Under the pieces are notes generated by a model, which was given only the letters and a program-made list of their open reading frames with translations, was not told the origin of the DNA and ran no database searches. This document shows, in pieces, positions 1-7,100 of a stretch of 13,569 nucleotides of DNA. The stretch's first letter is position 1. Every line of letters starts with the position of its first letter. This DNA comes from CAZRGV01 sp964599655 (GTDB lineage Bacteria > Planctomycetota > Planctomycetia > Isosphaerales > Isosphaeraceae), in contig CAZRGV010000149.1 in assembly GCA_964599655.1 (NCBI GenBank), positions 1 through 13,569 of the forward strand, in the 5' to 3' direction. The translations under genes and the position numbers were made by a program.

Positions 1-2
1 AA

Positions 3-107
3 CCGGCCCCGGCGACGCCTCCGGCGCCCGAACCGGAACCGGCCGCCCCGCCCGTGACGACGCCTCCGAGCGTTCCACCCGCCCCGGCCCCAGCTCCCAA
101 CCCCTGA
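3..107 (+). CDS. C-terminal tail of an upstream gene, truncated by the window edge
   Basis: One frame is open from the window edge to a TGA at 105-107 and encodes about 34 residues made almost only of Pro, Ala, Glu, Thr and Val, ending in APAPNP. Such low-complexity tails are common at the ends of secreted or membrane-anchored planctomycete proteins, but no domain is visible, so the product cannot be named. The choice of frame rests on the consistent Pro/Ala codon pattern and on the stop being followed by non-coding-looking sequence. The start lies outside the window. Confidence 0.55.
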   Translation, partial: PAPATPPAPEPEPAAPPVTTPPSVPPAPAPAPNP

Positions 108-121
108 CCGCGATCGTCTCA

Positions 122-240
122 GGTTCGATCCCGTTGGGTCGGTTTCCCCTCGGCAGGCGCGAGCGTTTCGTCGCCGGCCGGGGGGTTGTTGTTTCCCGGC
201 GAGCGCCGACGGGCGGTTTCGACGCGGTTCGATCCCGTTG
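122..240. repeat. 15-bp direct repeat pair upstream of the glycosyltransferase gene
   Basis: GGTTCGATCCCGTTG occurs at 122-136 and again at 226-240, 104 bp apart, in the non-coding gap before the glycosyltransferase gene. The flanks differ, so this is either a small duplication or a pair of protein-binding sites. No function is assigned. Confidence 0.4.
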
Positions 241-270
241 TTGGTGGGGTGCCCACCATCGAGCCGTGCT

Positions 271-298
271 TTCGCATCGGGGGAGGATATTCTATAAT
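271..298 (+). promoter_or_regulatory. Sigma-70-like promoter candidate for the glycosyltransferase gene
   Basis: A perfect TATAAT lies at 293-298. A 4/6 match to the -35 consensus (TTCGCA, 271-276) sits 16 bp upstream. The predicted start of transcription is near 305, leaving a leader of about 90 nt before the ATG at 393. The -10 box stands out in otherwise very GC-rich DNA. Planctomycete promoter consensus is not firmly known, so this is a candidate only. Confidence 0.45.
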
Positions 299-308
299 CC
301 CCGATGCG
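273..308. promoter_or_regulatory. Perfect 10-bp inverted repeat surrounding the -10 box (operator candidate)
   Basis: CGCATCGGGG at 273-282 and its exact reverse complement CCCCGATGCG at 299-308 flank a 16-bp centre that contains the TATAAT. The left arm overlaps the putative -35 box and the right arm overlaps the putative start of transcription. If that promoter is used, only the right arm is transcribed. That favours a DNA-level operator over an RNA hairpin. Confidence 0.4.
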
Positions 309-392
309 GCTTGCCGTTTGACGACCTCGGCGCCGCGGTTGCGTTTCGATTCCGCTTCGAAGGCCAGAGATTTCCAGGAGGAGTTTCTCGCG

Positions 393-1280
393 ATGGATTC
401 GCAGAGCCCCGCGAGCGCGTCGACCACGACCGACGAGGCCATGGACCTGAACATCCTCCCCGAAAACGACCAGGAGCGCCGCGAGTGGCTGCTCCGCGTT
501 CTGGGGGAATCGTTCTGCCGTACCCTCGGAATTTACCGGATTCCCGACGATCTTGTGCTCTCCGTCGTGATTCCCGTCTATAACGAGGTCCACACGCTCT
601 CGGAGATCCTGCGACAGGTCCGTGACGTCCCCATCCGGAAACAGATCATCCTGGTCGATGATTGCTCGACCGACGGCACGCGCGAGATGCTTCGCGAATG
701 GTCCGAGTCGGAGGCTGGCGCCGACCTGACCATCCGCTTTCATGAGAAGAACCAGGGCAAAGGGGCCGCGCTTCGGACCGGCTTCCAGCACGCGACCGGC
801 GACATCGTCCTCGTTCAAGACGCCGACCTCGAATACGACCCCGCGCAGTACCCGCAACTGATCCAGCCGATAGTCGAAGGCAAGGCCGACGTCGTTTACG
901 GTTCGCGATTCATCGGCGAGACCCATCGGGTGCTCTACTACTGGCACTCGCTCGCGAACAAGTTCTTGACACATCTCTCGAACATGTTCACGAACCTGAA
1001 CCTGACAGACATGGAAGTCTGCTACAAGGTCTTCCGACGCGAGGTGATTCAGGGGATCAGGCTCAAGAGCAACCGGTTCGGCTTCGAGCCGGAGGTCACG
1101 GCCAAGATTGCCCGATTCCGCATGCCGGCCATCGAGGGCCGCAACCCCGAGCGACGCTGCCGCGTCTACGAGATGCCCGTCAGCTACAACGGCCGCGACT
1201 ACAAGGAAGGCAAGAAAATCGGCTGGAAAGACGGGGTGCAGGCCCTCTGGTGCATCCTTCGCTACGCGTACGCCGATTGA
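393..1280 (+). CDS. Family 2 glycosyltransferase, polyprenyl-phosphate sugar transferase (DPM1-like)
   Basis: This 295-residue protein probably moves a sugar from a nucleotide donor to a polyprenyl-phosphate carrier at the cytoplasmic face of the membrane, for cell-envelope glycan synthesis. The GT-A fold signatures are in order: a nucleotide-binding start LSVVIPVYNE (57-66), ILVDDCSTDGT (86-96), GKGAALRTGF (122-131) and the metal-binding DAD in QDADLEYDP (142-150), followed by VVYGSRF (167-173). The end carries YNGRDYKEGKKIGWKDG, typical of DPM1-type enzymes. There is no C-terminal membrane domain, so it resembles the short soluble form. The frame is open further upstream to 186, but the ATG at 393 is chosen because AGGAGGAG (376-383) lies 9 bp before it and the upstream translation does not look coding. 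Family assignment is confident; donor and acceptor are unknown. Confidence 0.9.
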   Translation: MDSQSPASASTTTDEAMDLNILPENDQERREWLLRVLGESFCRTLGIYRIPDDLVLSVVIPVYNEVHTLSEILRQVRDVPIRKQIILVDDCSTDGTREMLREWSESEAGADLTIRFHEKNQGKGAALRTGFQHATGDIVLVQDADLEYDPAQYPQLIQPIVEGKADVVYGSRFIGETHRVLYYWHSLANKFLTHLSNMFTNLNLTDMEVCYKVFRREVIQGIRLKSNRFGFEPEVTAKIARFRMPAIEGRNPERRCRVYEMPVSYNGRDYKEGKKIGWKDGVQALWCILRYAYAD

Positions 1281-1441
1281 CCGATGGAACGGGCATCGCG
1301 AATCGCCGCTCCTCACCGCCCTCGGAGGCTCCTTGTGGCTGGCATGCCGTTTGCCACGAAGGCGCTGTGAGAATTCCCCCCGGAACTCGACGGCGTGTGG
1401 CCGCGATGGACGGGCGGCAGCAAAGGTGAGGAGCCGTTGCC

Positions 1442-1654
1442 ATGCGAAACTGGATGATCTCAACACTCAAGATTGCCCCGATGCTCGTGGGCGCCGTCGT
1501 TCTGTTCGCGGGCTGCGAGAGCAGCGAAGGGCCCGCCGAAAAGGCCGGCGAGGCCATTGACCAGGCCGCCGACAAGGCGCGCGAGGCCGTCGACCCCGCC
1601 GGTCCGGCCGAGGAGGCGGGCCGCAAGGTGGACGACGCGTTGAAGGATCATTAA
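1442..1654 (+). CDS. Small lipoprotein with Ala/Glu/Lys-rich helical tail
   Basis: The product is a 70-residue predicted lipoprotein. A hydrophobic N-terminal stretch ends at VLFAGC, so Cys25 would be lipidated; Phe rather than Leu at -3 is a slight departure from the usual lipobox. The mature part is a short, charged, Ala-rich helix (for example EKAGEAIDQAADKAREAV). GAGGAG (1428-1433) is placed 8 bp before the ATG. It resembles the start of the larger lipoprotein at 1963-2406: the two genes share an identical 20-bp stretch (1536-1555 and 2087-2106) at the same point of the mature protein, suggesting paralogy. The function is unknown. Entericidin-like or LEA-like stress proteins have similar composition, but composition alone cannot decide. 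Confidence 0.7.
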   Translation: MRNWMISTLKIAPMLVGAVVLFAGCESSEGPAEKAGEAIDQAADKAREAVDPAGPAEEAGRKVDDALKDH

Positions 1655-1962
1655 GCAACCGTGATGCAAGGCACCGGTCGTGGGTCGCGTTGTCAAGCCG
1701 CGGCGACGATCGCGACCCTCGACCGAGTCGCGGAACCGGATTCGGTCCGGAACCCGCTGGAATTCCAGAATTGAACGTGCGGGAACAAAACTCACCTGTC
1801 GAAAGCCATTGCCGCCAGACTACAATACGTTTCGCTTCGATTCGCAATTCGAAGGGCGATCGGGGATTCGATGCTTCTGGCTTGCCTCTTCGGGCGACAT
1901 CGTTCTTTTCCGGAGGTTCGTCAAGAGACGTCTTCGAGAACTCGGCATTGGAGGAAGCGACA
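1655..1962. other. 308-bp intergenic region between the two lipoprotein genes
   Basis: No convincing gene is seen here. The region contains a perfect 12-bp palindrome CTGGAATTCCAG (1757-1768), a -10-like TACAAT (1821-1826) and a 6-bp inverted repeat CTTCGA/TCGAAG (1835-1840 and 1849-1854). It is less GC-rich than its surroundings around 1760-1855, as expected for a regulatory region. Confidence 0.5.
1799..1826 (+). promoter_or_regulatory. Promoter candidate for the 147-residue lipoprotein gene
   Basis: TACAAT (1821-1826) matches five of six -10 positions. TCGAAA (1799-1804), 16 bp upstream, matches four of six -35 positions. The predicted start near 1833 leaves a leader of about 130 nt before the ATG at 1963. 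The match is weak and unproven. Confidence 0.3.
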
Positions 1963-2406
1963 ATGAGCAAGCAGGTTCGGTCTCCATGGCGGCTGGCCTC
2001 GGCCTTTCTGGGCGCGGCCTTGCTGGTGGGTTGTTCGAGTGGCGAGGAAGGCGCGGCCCCGGAAGGCGCGGGGTCCGGGAGCCTGACCGAAAAGGCCGGC
2101 GAGGCCCTCAAGTCGGCCGGTGAGAAGGCGGGTGAGGCTCTCGAGACGGCCAAGGAAAAGACCGGGGAGGCGATCGAGAAAACGGGTCAGTCGATTCAGG
2201 AGAGCGCGGAAAAGGTTGGCGAGGGGGCGAAGACGGCCACCGAGAAAGTGGGTGAAGCCGCCCAGGGCGTCGGCCTCGAATCGGCTGGCGAGTCGATCAA
2301 GAAGTCCAGCGAGTCGGTCGGCGCGGCCACCGAGAAGGCCACCGAAAAGACCGGCGAGGTGGTGGAAGGCGCGGGCAAGGCGATCAAGGGGGACAAACCC
2401 GAGTAA
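1963..2406 (+). CDS. Lipoprotein with LEA/apolipoprotein-like amphipathic repeats
   Basis: The product is a 147-residue predicted lipoprotein. A signal peptide ends in the clean lipobox LVGC, with Cys24 as the lipidated residue. After a short Gly/Ala/Glu linker, residues from about 40 to the end consist of imperfect repeats of roughly 7-11 residues of the kind EKAGEALKSAG and EKTGEAIEKTG. They are rich in Ala, Glu, Lys, Gly and Thr and have almost no aromatic residues. Such repeats form amphipathic or natively disordered helices, as in group 3 LEA proteins, and a role in envelope or desiccation stress is possible but inferred only. GGAGGAA (1950-1956) lies 6 bp before the chosen ATG; the frame is open further upstream, but that part has no coding character. 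It is probably paralogous to the 70-residue lipoprotein at 1442-1654. Confidence 0.8.
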   Translation: MSKQVRSPWRLASAFLGAALLVGCSSGEEGAAPEGAGSGSLTEKAGEALKSAGEKAGEALETAKEKTGEAIEKTGQSIQESAEKVGEGAKTATEKVGEAAQGVGLESAGESIKKSSESVGAATEKATEKTGEVVEGAGKAIKGDKPE

Positions 2407-2445
2407 CCGGGGGCCTTGCCCTGACCGGCACGTGAGTTCCCGAGG

Positions 2446-2484
2446 CCGAGGCGGCGCCCCTCTTCTGGCGGTGGACCGCCTCGG
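2446..2484. terminator. Stem-loop between convergent genes, probable bidirectional terminator
   Basis: CCGAGGCGG (2446-2454) and CCGCCTCGG (2476-2484) form a perfect 9-bp stem. An inner CGCC/GGCG pairing (2455-2458 and 2467-2470) extends it on one side with a bulge. It sits in the 126-bp gap between the lipoprotein gene (plus strand) and the DUF488 gene (minus strand), where a shared terminator is expected. There is no clear T-tract on either side, so it is not a classical intrinsic terminator. Confidence 0.5.
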
Positions 2485-2532
2485 AGCGTTTCTGGTCCGG
2501 AACCACGGGTCCGCGAAGATCGACGAACGTCC

Positions 2533-3027
2533 TCAAGGGGCTTCGAGGACGTCGGCGATCGTCAAGGCGCCGCCGAAGTGCCGCTCGTTCAGGGCCTTCG
2601 CGACCATTGTGCGGTGGCAGGCCGCCGCTTTGGGACAGGCACAGAGCAACGCCACGACTTCCCCCCGTCGCTGGACGATCTTCGCCAGCCGTTCCAGTCC
2701 GCGATGGACCGGCCAGCCGCCCGAGGGGTCGGCCAGGTGGTTGCGAAGGATGGTCATCTTGGGGTCGTGCCGTTGCGGGTTGCCCAGCTCGACGAGCCAG
2801 TCGTAGGCGATGCCCGCGTCTTCCATCAGGCCGGCGATTCCGGCCCGCCCAGCCTGGAGATTCCAGGGCTTTGGGCCGTAGTGGTGATTCGGGTCGAGAT
2901 TCGAGGCGCAAGGGCTGATTCGCACGTCGACCAGTCGCGTGATGGCGTGCGTCTTGAGGGTGTCCACCAGCCGTTCGGCTCGACTCGATACCGGCCAGGC
3001 GCCATATCCCACCGTCCAGAGCCGCAT
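2533..3027 (-). CDS. DUF488 family protein
   Basis: This 164-residue protein has the hallmarks of DUF488: the N-terminal WTVGYGA (4-10), the central LVDVRISP (32-39), and the C-terminal cysteine motif LLCACPKAAACHR (127-139), which corresponds to the family's usual LLC-x(n)-CHR signature. The conserved Arg of VDVR and the Cys/His cluster are intact and the length is normal. The biochemical role of DUF488 is not established. On the minus strand an AAAGGAG element (complement of 3034-3040) lies 6 bp before the ATG, fixing the start. The gene is convergent with the lipoprotein gene and divergent from the methyltransferase gene, with 175 bp between the two starts, so it is probably transcribed alone. 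Confidence 0.88.
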   Translation of the reverse strand: MRLWTVGYGAWPVSSRAERLVDTLKTHAITRLVDVRISPCASNLDPNHHYGPKPWNLQAGRAGIAGLMEDAGIAYDWLVELGNPQRHDPKMTILRNHLADPSGGWPVHRGLERLAKIVQRRGEVVALLCACPKAAACHRTMVAKALNERHFGGALTIADVLEAP

Positions 3028-3202
3028 GGCCTACTCCTTTCCTCGGACACGATGCGCGAAGGTCCGGCCCCGCTCGTCATGGAACTTGAGCCGGAACTGG
3101 CGAGGGCTCCTTCGTTGACGTAACATCCAGAGAATACAGGGTGGACCGGGAAGCGTCCCGGCGATTGTCAAACGAGGATCGACCTTGCCAAGAGGAAACG
3201 TC

Positions 3203-4069
3203 ATGCCGCAACCGCCTCGACCGCTCCGCGTCCTGGCTCTTTTGTCGATCTTCCTGGGACTCGCCGCCACGCCGGCTTTTGCCCAAGAGGCCCCAGCGCC
3301 GGCAAAAGACGAGCCAACCTCGTCGAAGACCCAGGCCAAGCCCAAGCCCAAACCCGGACCTCGACGACGCGCACACATCGACTCGGGCCAGACCTACATG
3401 GGCCGGCCGATCGCCGATGTGATGAGCTACCTTGGCGCGGGCTGGCTGTTCCGTCCCGAGCGCGAGATCGAGGAGCAGCCCGATCGGATGCTCGATGCCT
3501 TGAAGATTGAACCGGGCATGACGGTTGCCGACGTCGGCGCGGGGGCCGGCTACCAGAGTCTCCGGCTGTCGCGGCGGGTCGGGCCCAACGGCACGGTGCT
3601 GGCCACCGATCTCCAACCGCAGATGCTCCGGATGCTCACCGCCAACGCCAAGCAGGCCGGCGCGACGAACATCAAGCCGATCCTCTGCACCCAGCAGGAC
3701 CCCAAGCTCCCCGAGGGGAAGGTCGACCTCATTCTCCTGGTCGACGTGTATCATGAGTGCTCCGAGCCCGAGGCCGCGCTTCAGGGCTGGCGCAAGGCGC
3801 TCAAGCCGGGCGGCCGCCTCGTGCTGGTCGAGTTCCGCGCCGAGGATCCGAACGTCCCGATCAAGCCCGAGCACAAAATGACCGTTGCCCAGGTTCGCAA
3901 GGAAATCGAGCCCCAGGGGTTCGCCTTCAAGGAGCTGCACGACTTCCTTCCCTGGCAACATATCATCATTTTCGAGAAACCCGTCGACAATCCGGCCGGA
4001 GCCGACAAGGCCAAGGAGTCGGACGCCAACGCCAAGACCAAGACGGCGACGACGCCCGAGATGCCCTGA
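3203..4069 (+). CDS. Exported class I SAM-dependent methyltransferase
   Basis: The product is a 288-residue methyltransferase-fold protein with a signal peptide. Residues 1-27 have a basic start, a hydrophobic core and an AFA cleavage site before Gln28. They are followed by a Lys/Pro-rich linker (about 28-58) and a Rossmann-type domain (about 95-260). SAM-binding motif I is VADVGAGAGY (108-117), and the acidic residue at the end of strand 2 is Asp136 in LATDLQ. LILLVDVYHE (176-185) and LKPGGRLVLVEF (200-211) correspond to later core motifs. The tail is Lys/Ala/Thr-rich. AGAGGAAA (3191-3198) precedes the chosen ATG; an upstream in-frame start six codons earlier would weaken the signal peptide. 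Export is unusual because SAM is cytoplasmic, although similar planctomycete proteins with signal peptides are, as far as I know, not rare. The substrate is unknown. It lies 110 bp before the diheme HEAT gene and may share its transcript. Confidence 0.85.
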   Translation: MPQPPRPLRVLALLSIFLGLAATPAFAQEAPAPAKDEPTSSKTQAKPKPKPGPRRRAHIDSGQTYMGRPIADVMSYLGAGWLFRPEREIEEQPDRMLDALKIEPGMTVADVGAGAGYQSLRLSRRVGPNGTVLATDLQPQMLRMLTANAKQAGATNIKPILCTQQDPKLPEGKVDLILLVDVYHECSEPEAALQGWRKALKPGGRLVLVEFRAEDPNVPIKPEHKMTVAQVRKEIEPQGFAFKELHDFLPWQHIIIFEKPVDNPAGADKAKESDANAKTKTATTPEMP

Positions 4070-4131
4070 CCCGGACTTCGGAGCGCTGTGGATGTCCTGG
4101 CGTTGCTGGTCGTGCTCCTCGCTCGACGACG

Positions 4132-4166
4132 CCTGGAGGATCGGTCTCTCCTCTCCTCCTTCCAGG
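4132..4166 (+). promoter_or_regulatory. Possible stem-loop covering the ribosome binding site of the diheme HEAT gene
   Basis: CCTGGAGG (4132-4139) can pair with CTTCCAGG (4159-4166) in an 8-bp stem with one G-U pair and an 18- to 20-nt pyrimidine-rich loop. The 3' arm covers the first bases of the AGGAG at 4164-4168, the only good ribosome-binding site for the ATG at 4180 (spacing 11). This could lower translation, but it may be chance. Confidence 0.25.
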
Positions 4167-4179
4167 AGTGCATCCTTTC

Positions 4180-7100
4180 ATGTTTCCCATCCTGATCGGC
4201 CTCGTCGCGATGGCTCCTGGAACGGCGCCCCAGACACATTCCCTGGAGCCGGGCCATGAGGCCGTCGTTGAGATTCCCGCCGTTTCGCAGCCTCGCACGC
4301 TCTCCGTGCTGGTTTCGCTGGAAAAACCAGGGCGGTTAGCGCCGGGTTCGCCGATCGAGACGACGCTGGAACTCGCCGGCGCCCGGCTCAGGAAGATGCT
4401 CCACCTGGGTGATCCGGACGTGACCTGGACGGTCCGCCAGCCGGCCAACGCGAAGGGGACGGTGACGTTGAAGGCCAGGCCCGACCAACCGGCCTCGTTG
4501 ACCTTCGTCGTTCGGCTCGCCGACCTGGGAGCGGCCGACGCCGACGGCGTTGCCTTCGAGACCGAGCCCAACGACACGCCTCAGACCGCCAACGCGCTGA
4601 CTCTGCAACAGACGGTCTACGGCCTGGCCGATGACCGGCCCTATCTGCCGATTGGCGACGTGCCGACCGAGGCCGAGCAGACCGCCGGCCAGGACTGGTT
4701 CCGCTTCGAGTTCGATTCCGACACGCCGCGCTTGCTCGATGTCGCGCTCGAATTTGTTGATCGCGACGTGCCGCCCGACGTGCGGATCTATCAGCTCAAG
4801 GACGGCAAGCCGGTCGAATACACGAAGGGGATCGACCCGCAGAGTCTTCAACGAGAGCGCCCCCCGCGCCCCGGCGCGAACAAGTTCACGACGCGCGTGA
4901 TCACGAAAGGGACGTACTACATTCTCGTCGACGCCTGCCATCCCGACTACCAGCTTCGCACCCGGCTTTATCCGGTTCCGCCCTACCTGAAGGACGACGA
5001 GTCGCCCGAAGCCATCGCGAGCGCGGCGCGGCAGGCGGTACGGACCGCGATGAACTTCCAGCTCCTGGCCGGTGATAGCTGGCACGCCAACACGCCAAGG
5101 CGCGGCCACCCGATGGACCGGGTTGCCAACCCGCACCACGAGACCTCGACCTGCATCGCCTGCCACCCGACGCACTTTACCACCCAGTCGGCCCTGACGG
5201 CGGTTCGCCACGGTTACCAGGTCGAGGAGCCGTTCGCCCTGAAGTTCCTCACCGAGCGGCTCTACAACAACCCGGTGCCGTTTTATGGGCACCAAGGGGT
5301 CGTGTGGGCCCGCATGATCCCCGCGCCCGCGAACGTGCTGGGGCGGCTCTCGACCATGACGATGGACTTCGAGGAGTGGGTCGCCGGCCACCCTCGCGAC
5401 AACGTCCATCGGGCGATCGCCGAGTTCCTCAAGCTCTACTACGACGGGCGAGACACCATCCCGCCCGACGAGTCGAACGGCAATAACCCGGTGAGCCGAT
5501 ACAAGGTCGCCGCCGACGCCTGGCGGCAGCTGGACGAGATCGCGCGCCGAACCGGCGACGATCGCTACAAGCGGACCCGAGACCTTGTCGCGAAGTTGTT
5601 GCCCACCGGCGAGCCCGCCCACACGCGAGACCTCGCCGCGCAGACGATCGGCCTCTGCGTGGTTGACAAGGACGGATTCAAGGACCAGATCGCGACCAAC
5701 GTCAAACGCCTGCTGGAGCTGCAACGCCCGGACGGCCACTGGTCGGTCAAGTTCGACCCGAAGTTCGCCATCACCGAGATGCAGACGGGCGAGTCGCTGT
5801 ACGCCCTCTCGCTGGCCGGCCTGCCCGCCGATCACCCGGCGATCCGTAAGGGTGTGGTTGCCCTCTTGAAGGCCCAGGACGACTTCGGCGGCTGGCTCGA
5901 TCTGAACCCGTATGAACAGTTCCGCACGCCGTTTCGCGAGACGCAATGGGCCCTCATGGCCCTGTCGACCATTTACCCAGGGCCCGGCACCCGAGGTTGG
6001 AACAGCCCGCTCGGTCCGCAGCCCAGAGCGCTCCGGACCGATTCCGTGTCGCACCTGATTCGCGACCTGGAGCGGATCTGGGACGCGCCTGACACCAGCT
6101 TGAGCGCCCAGATCATGGCGCAGCTCGATCACGAGGCGCCGCTGGTCCGGCTGGCCGCGTGCGAGGTCCTGGCGCGCGTCGGCGACCGCACGGCGATCAA
6201 CGGCCTGGTCGCCCGGCTCGGCGACGAGAGCAAGGTGGTCCGTCGCGCGTCGGCCGAGGCCCTTCGGCTGGTCGGCAACCGCCTCGAGGCCCGTCTGGCT
6301 CCGGGCGAGACGCTCGATCAGGTTCAACTGGTCGCCGCGTTGACGGCGGCCCTCGAATCACCCGACGACCGCACCCGGCGGGGAGCCAGCCGCGTCTTCG
6401 CCGCCCACTTCCGCGACCTCTCGCAGGAACTCCGTCTGGCCCAGCCCTTGCTCGACCGCCTCGACGACCCTGATCCGGTCGTCCAGATGCAGGCCATCAA
6501 GGGGCTCTGGCGATGGTGGTACTGGCGTGATGACGATGCCTTGCGGAACACCATCGAGGACCGCCTGATCGCGAAGCTGGCGGTTCCCACCCACCCCTGG
6601 GTTCGCCGCAACCTGACCGAGGCTCTTTACATCCTTGGTGATGAGAATATTCGCTACCTTTACAACAACTGGGTCCCCTCGCTCGCCCGCAAGGAGGACC
6701 GCGACCGCGCCACCGCCGCCCAGCATGCGACGGTCAACCGGATCGGGCAGAAGTATGTGACGGTTCTTTCCGGCGGCAATCGGCTTCAGCGCGAGGGGGT
6801 GTTGCGGTCCCTCTCCGAGTTCCACGAGCGCCCGGCGGTCGTGGAGGGTCGGGTCGGCAACGACACCGAGCCGATGCTCTTCTATGACGATGCCCTGCCC
6901 CGCGTCAGCCGGGCCCTGATCGGCCAAATGAGCGATCCCGACCCGACCATCCGCCGCCTGGCCTTGCAGGCCCTGATCTCTCTCCGGGGCGATCGCGATC
7001 CGGCCCTGGCCCGTGCCGTGCTGGGCCGTCGAGGCGACCCGGACGCCTCGGTTCGCGCGTGGGCCGAGACGATGGCTCGCGCCTTTCCGATCCGAATCAA

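Noticed and set aside
186..392. N-terminal extension of the glycosyltransferase from an ATG at 186
   Set aside because: The strong AGGAGGAG lies before the ATG at 393, the extension crosses the promoter and operator candidates, and the family does not have such an extension.
2120..2806. Arg-rich plus-strand open frame overlapping the second lipoprotein and the DUF488 gene
   Set aside because: Its composition is typical of a shifted frame of GC-rich DNA, and it overlaps two supported genes.
3757..4179. N-terminal extension of the diheme HEAT protein into the methyltransferase gene
   Set aside because: That part is an out-of-frame shadow of the methyltransferase. The ATG at 4180 has a ribosome-binding site and starts a signal-like sequence.
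4336..6327. Very long open frame on the minus strand (663 codons) opposite the diheme HEAT gene
   Set aside because: It is an antisense shadow of a GC-rich gene. Its translation is Arg/Gly/Val/Leu-rich without domains, while the plus strand carries clear heme and QW motifs.
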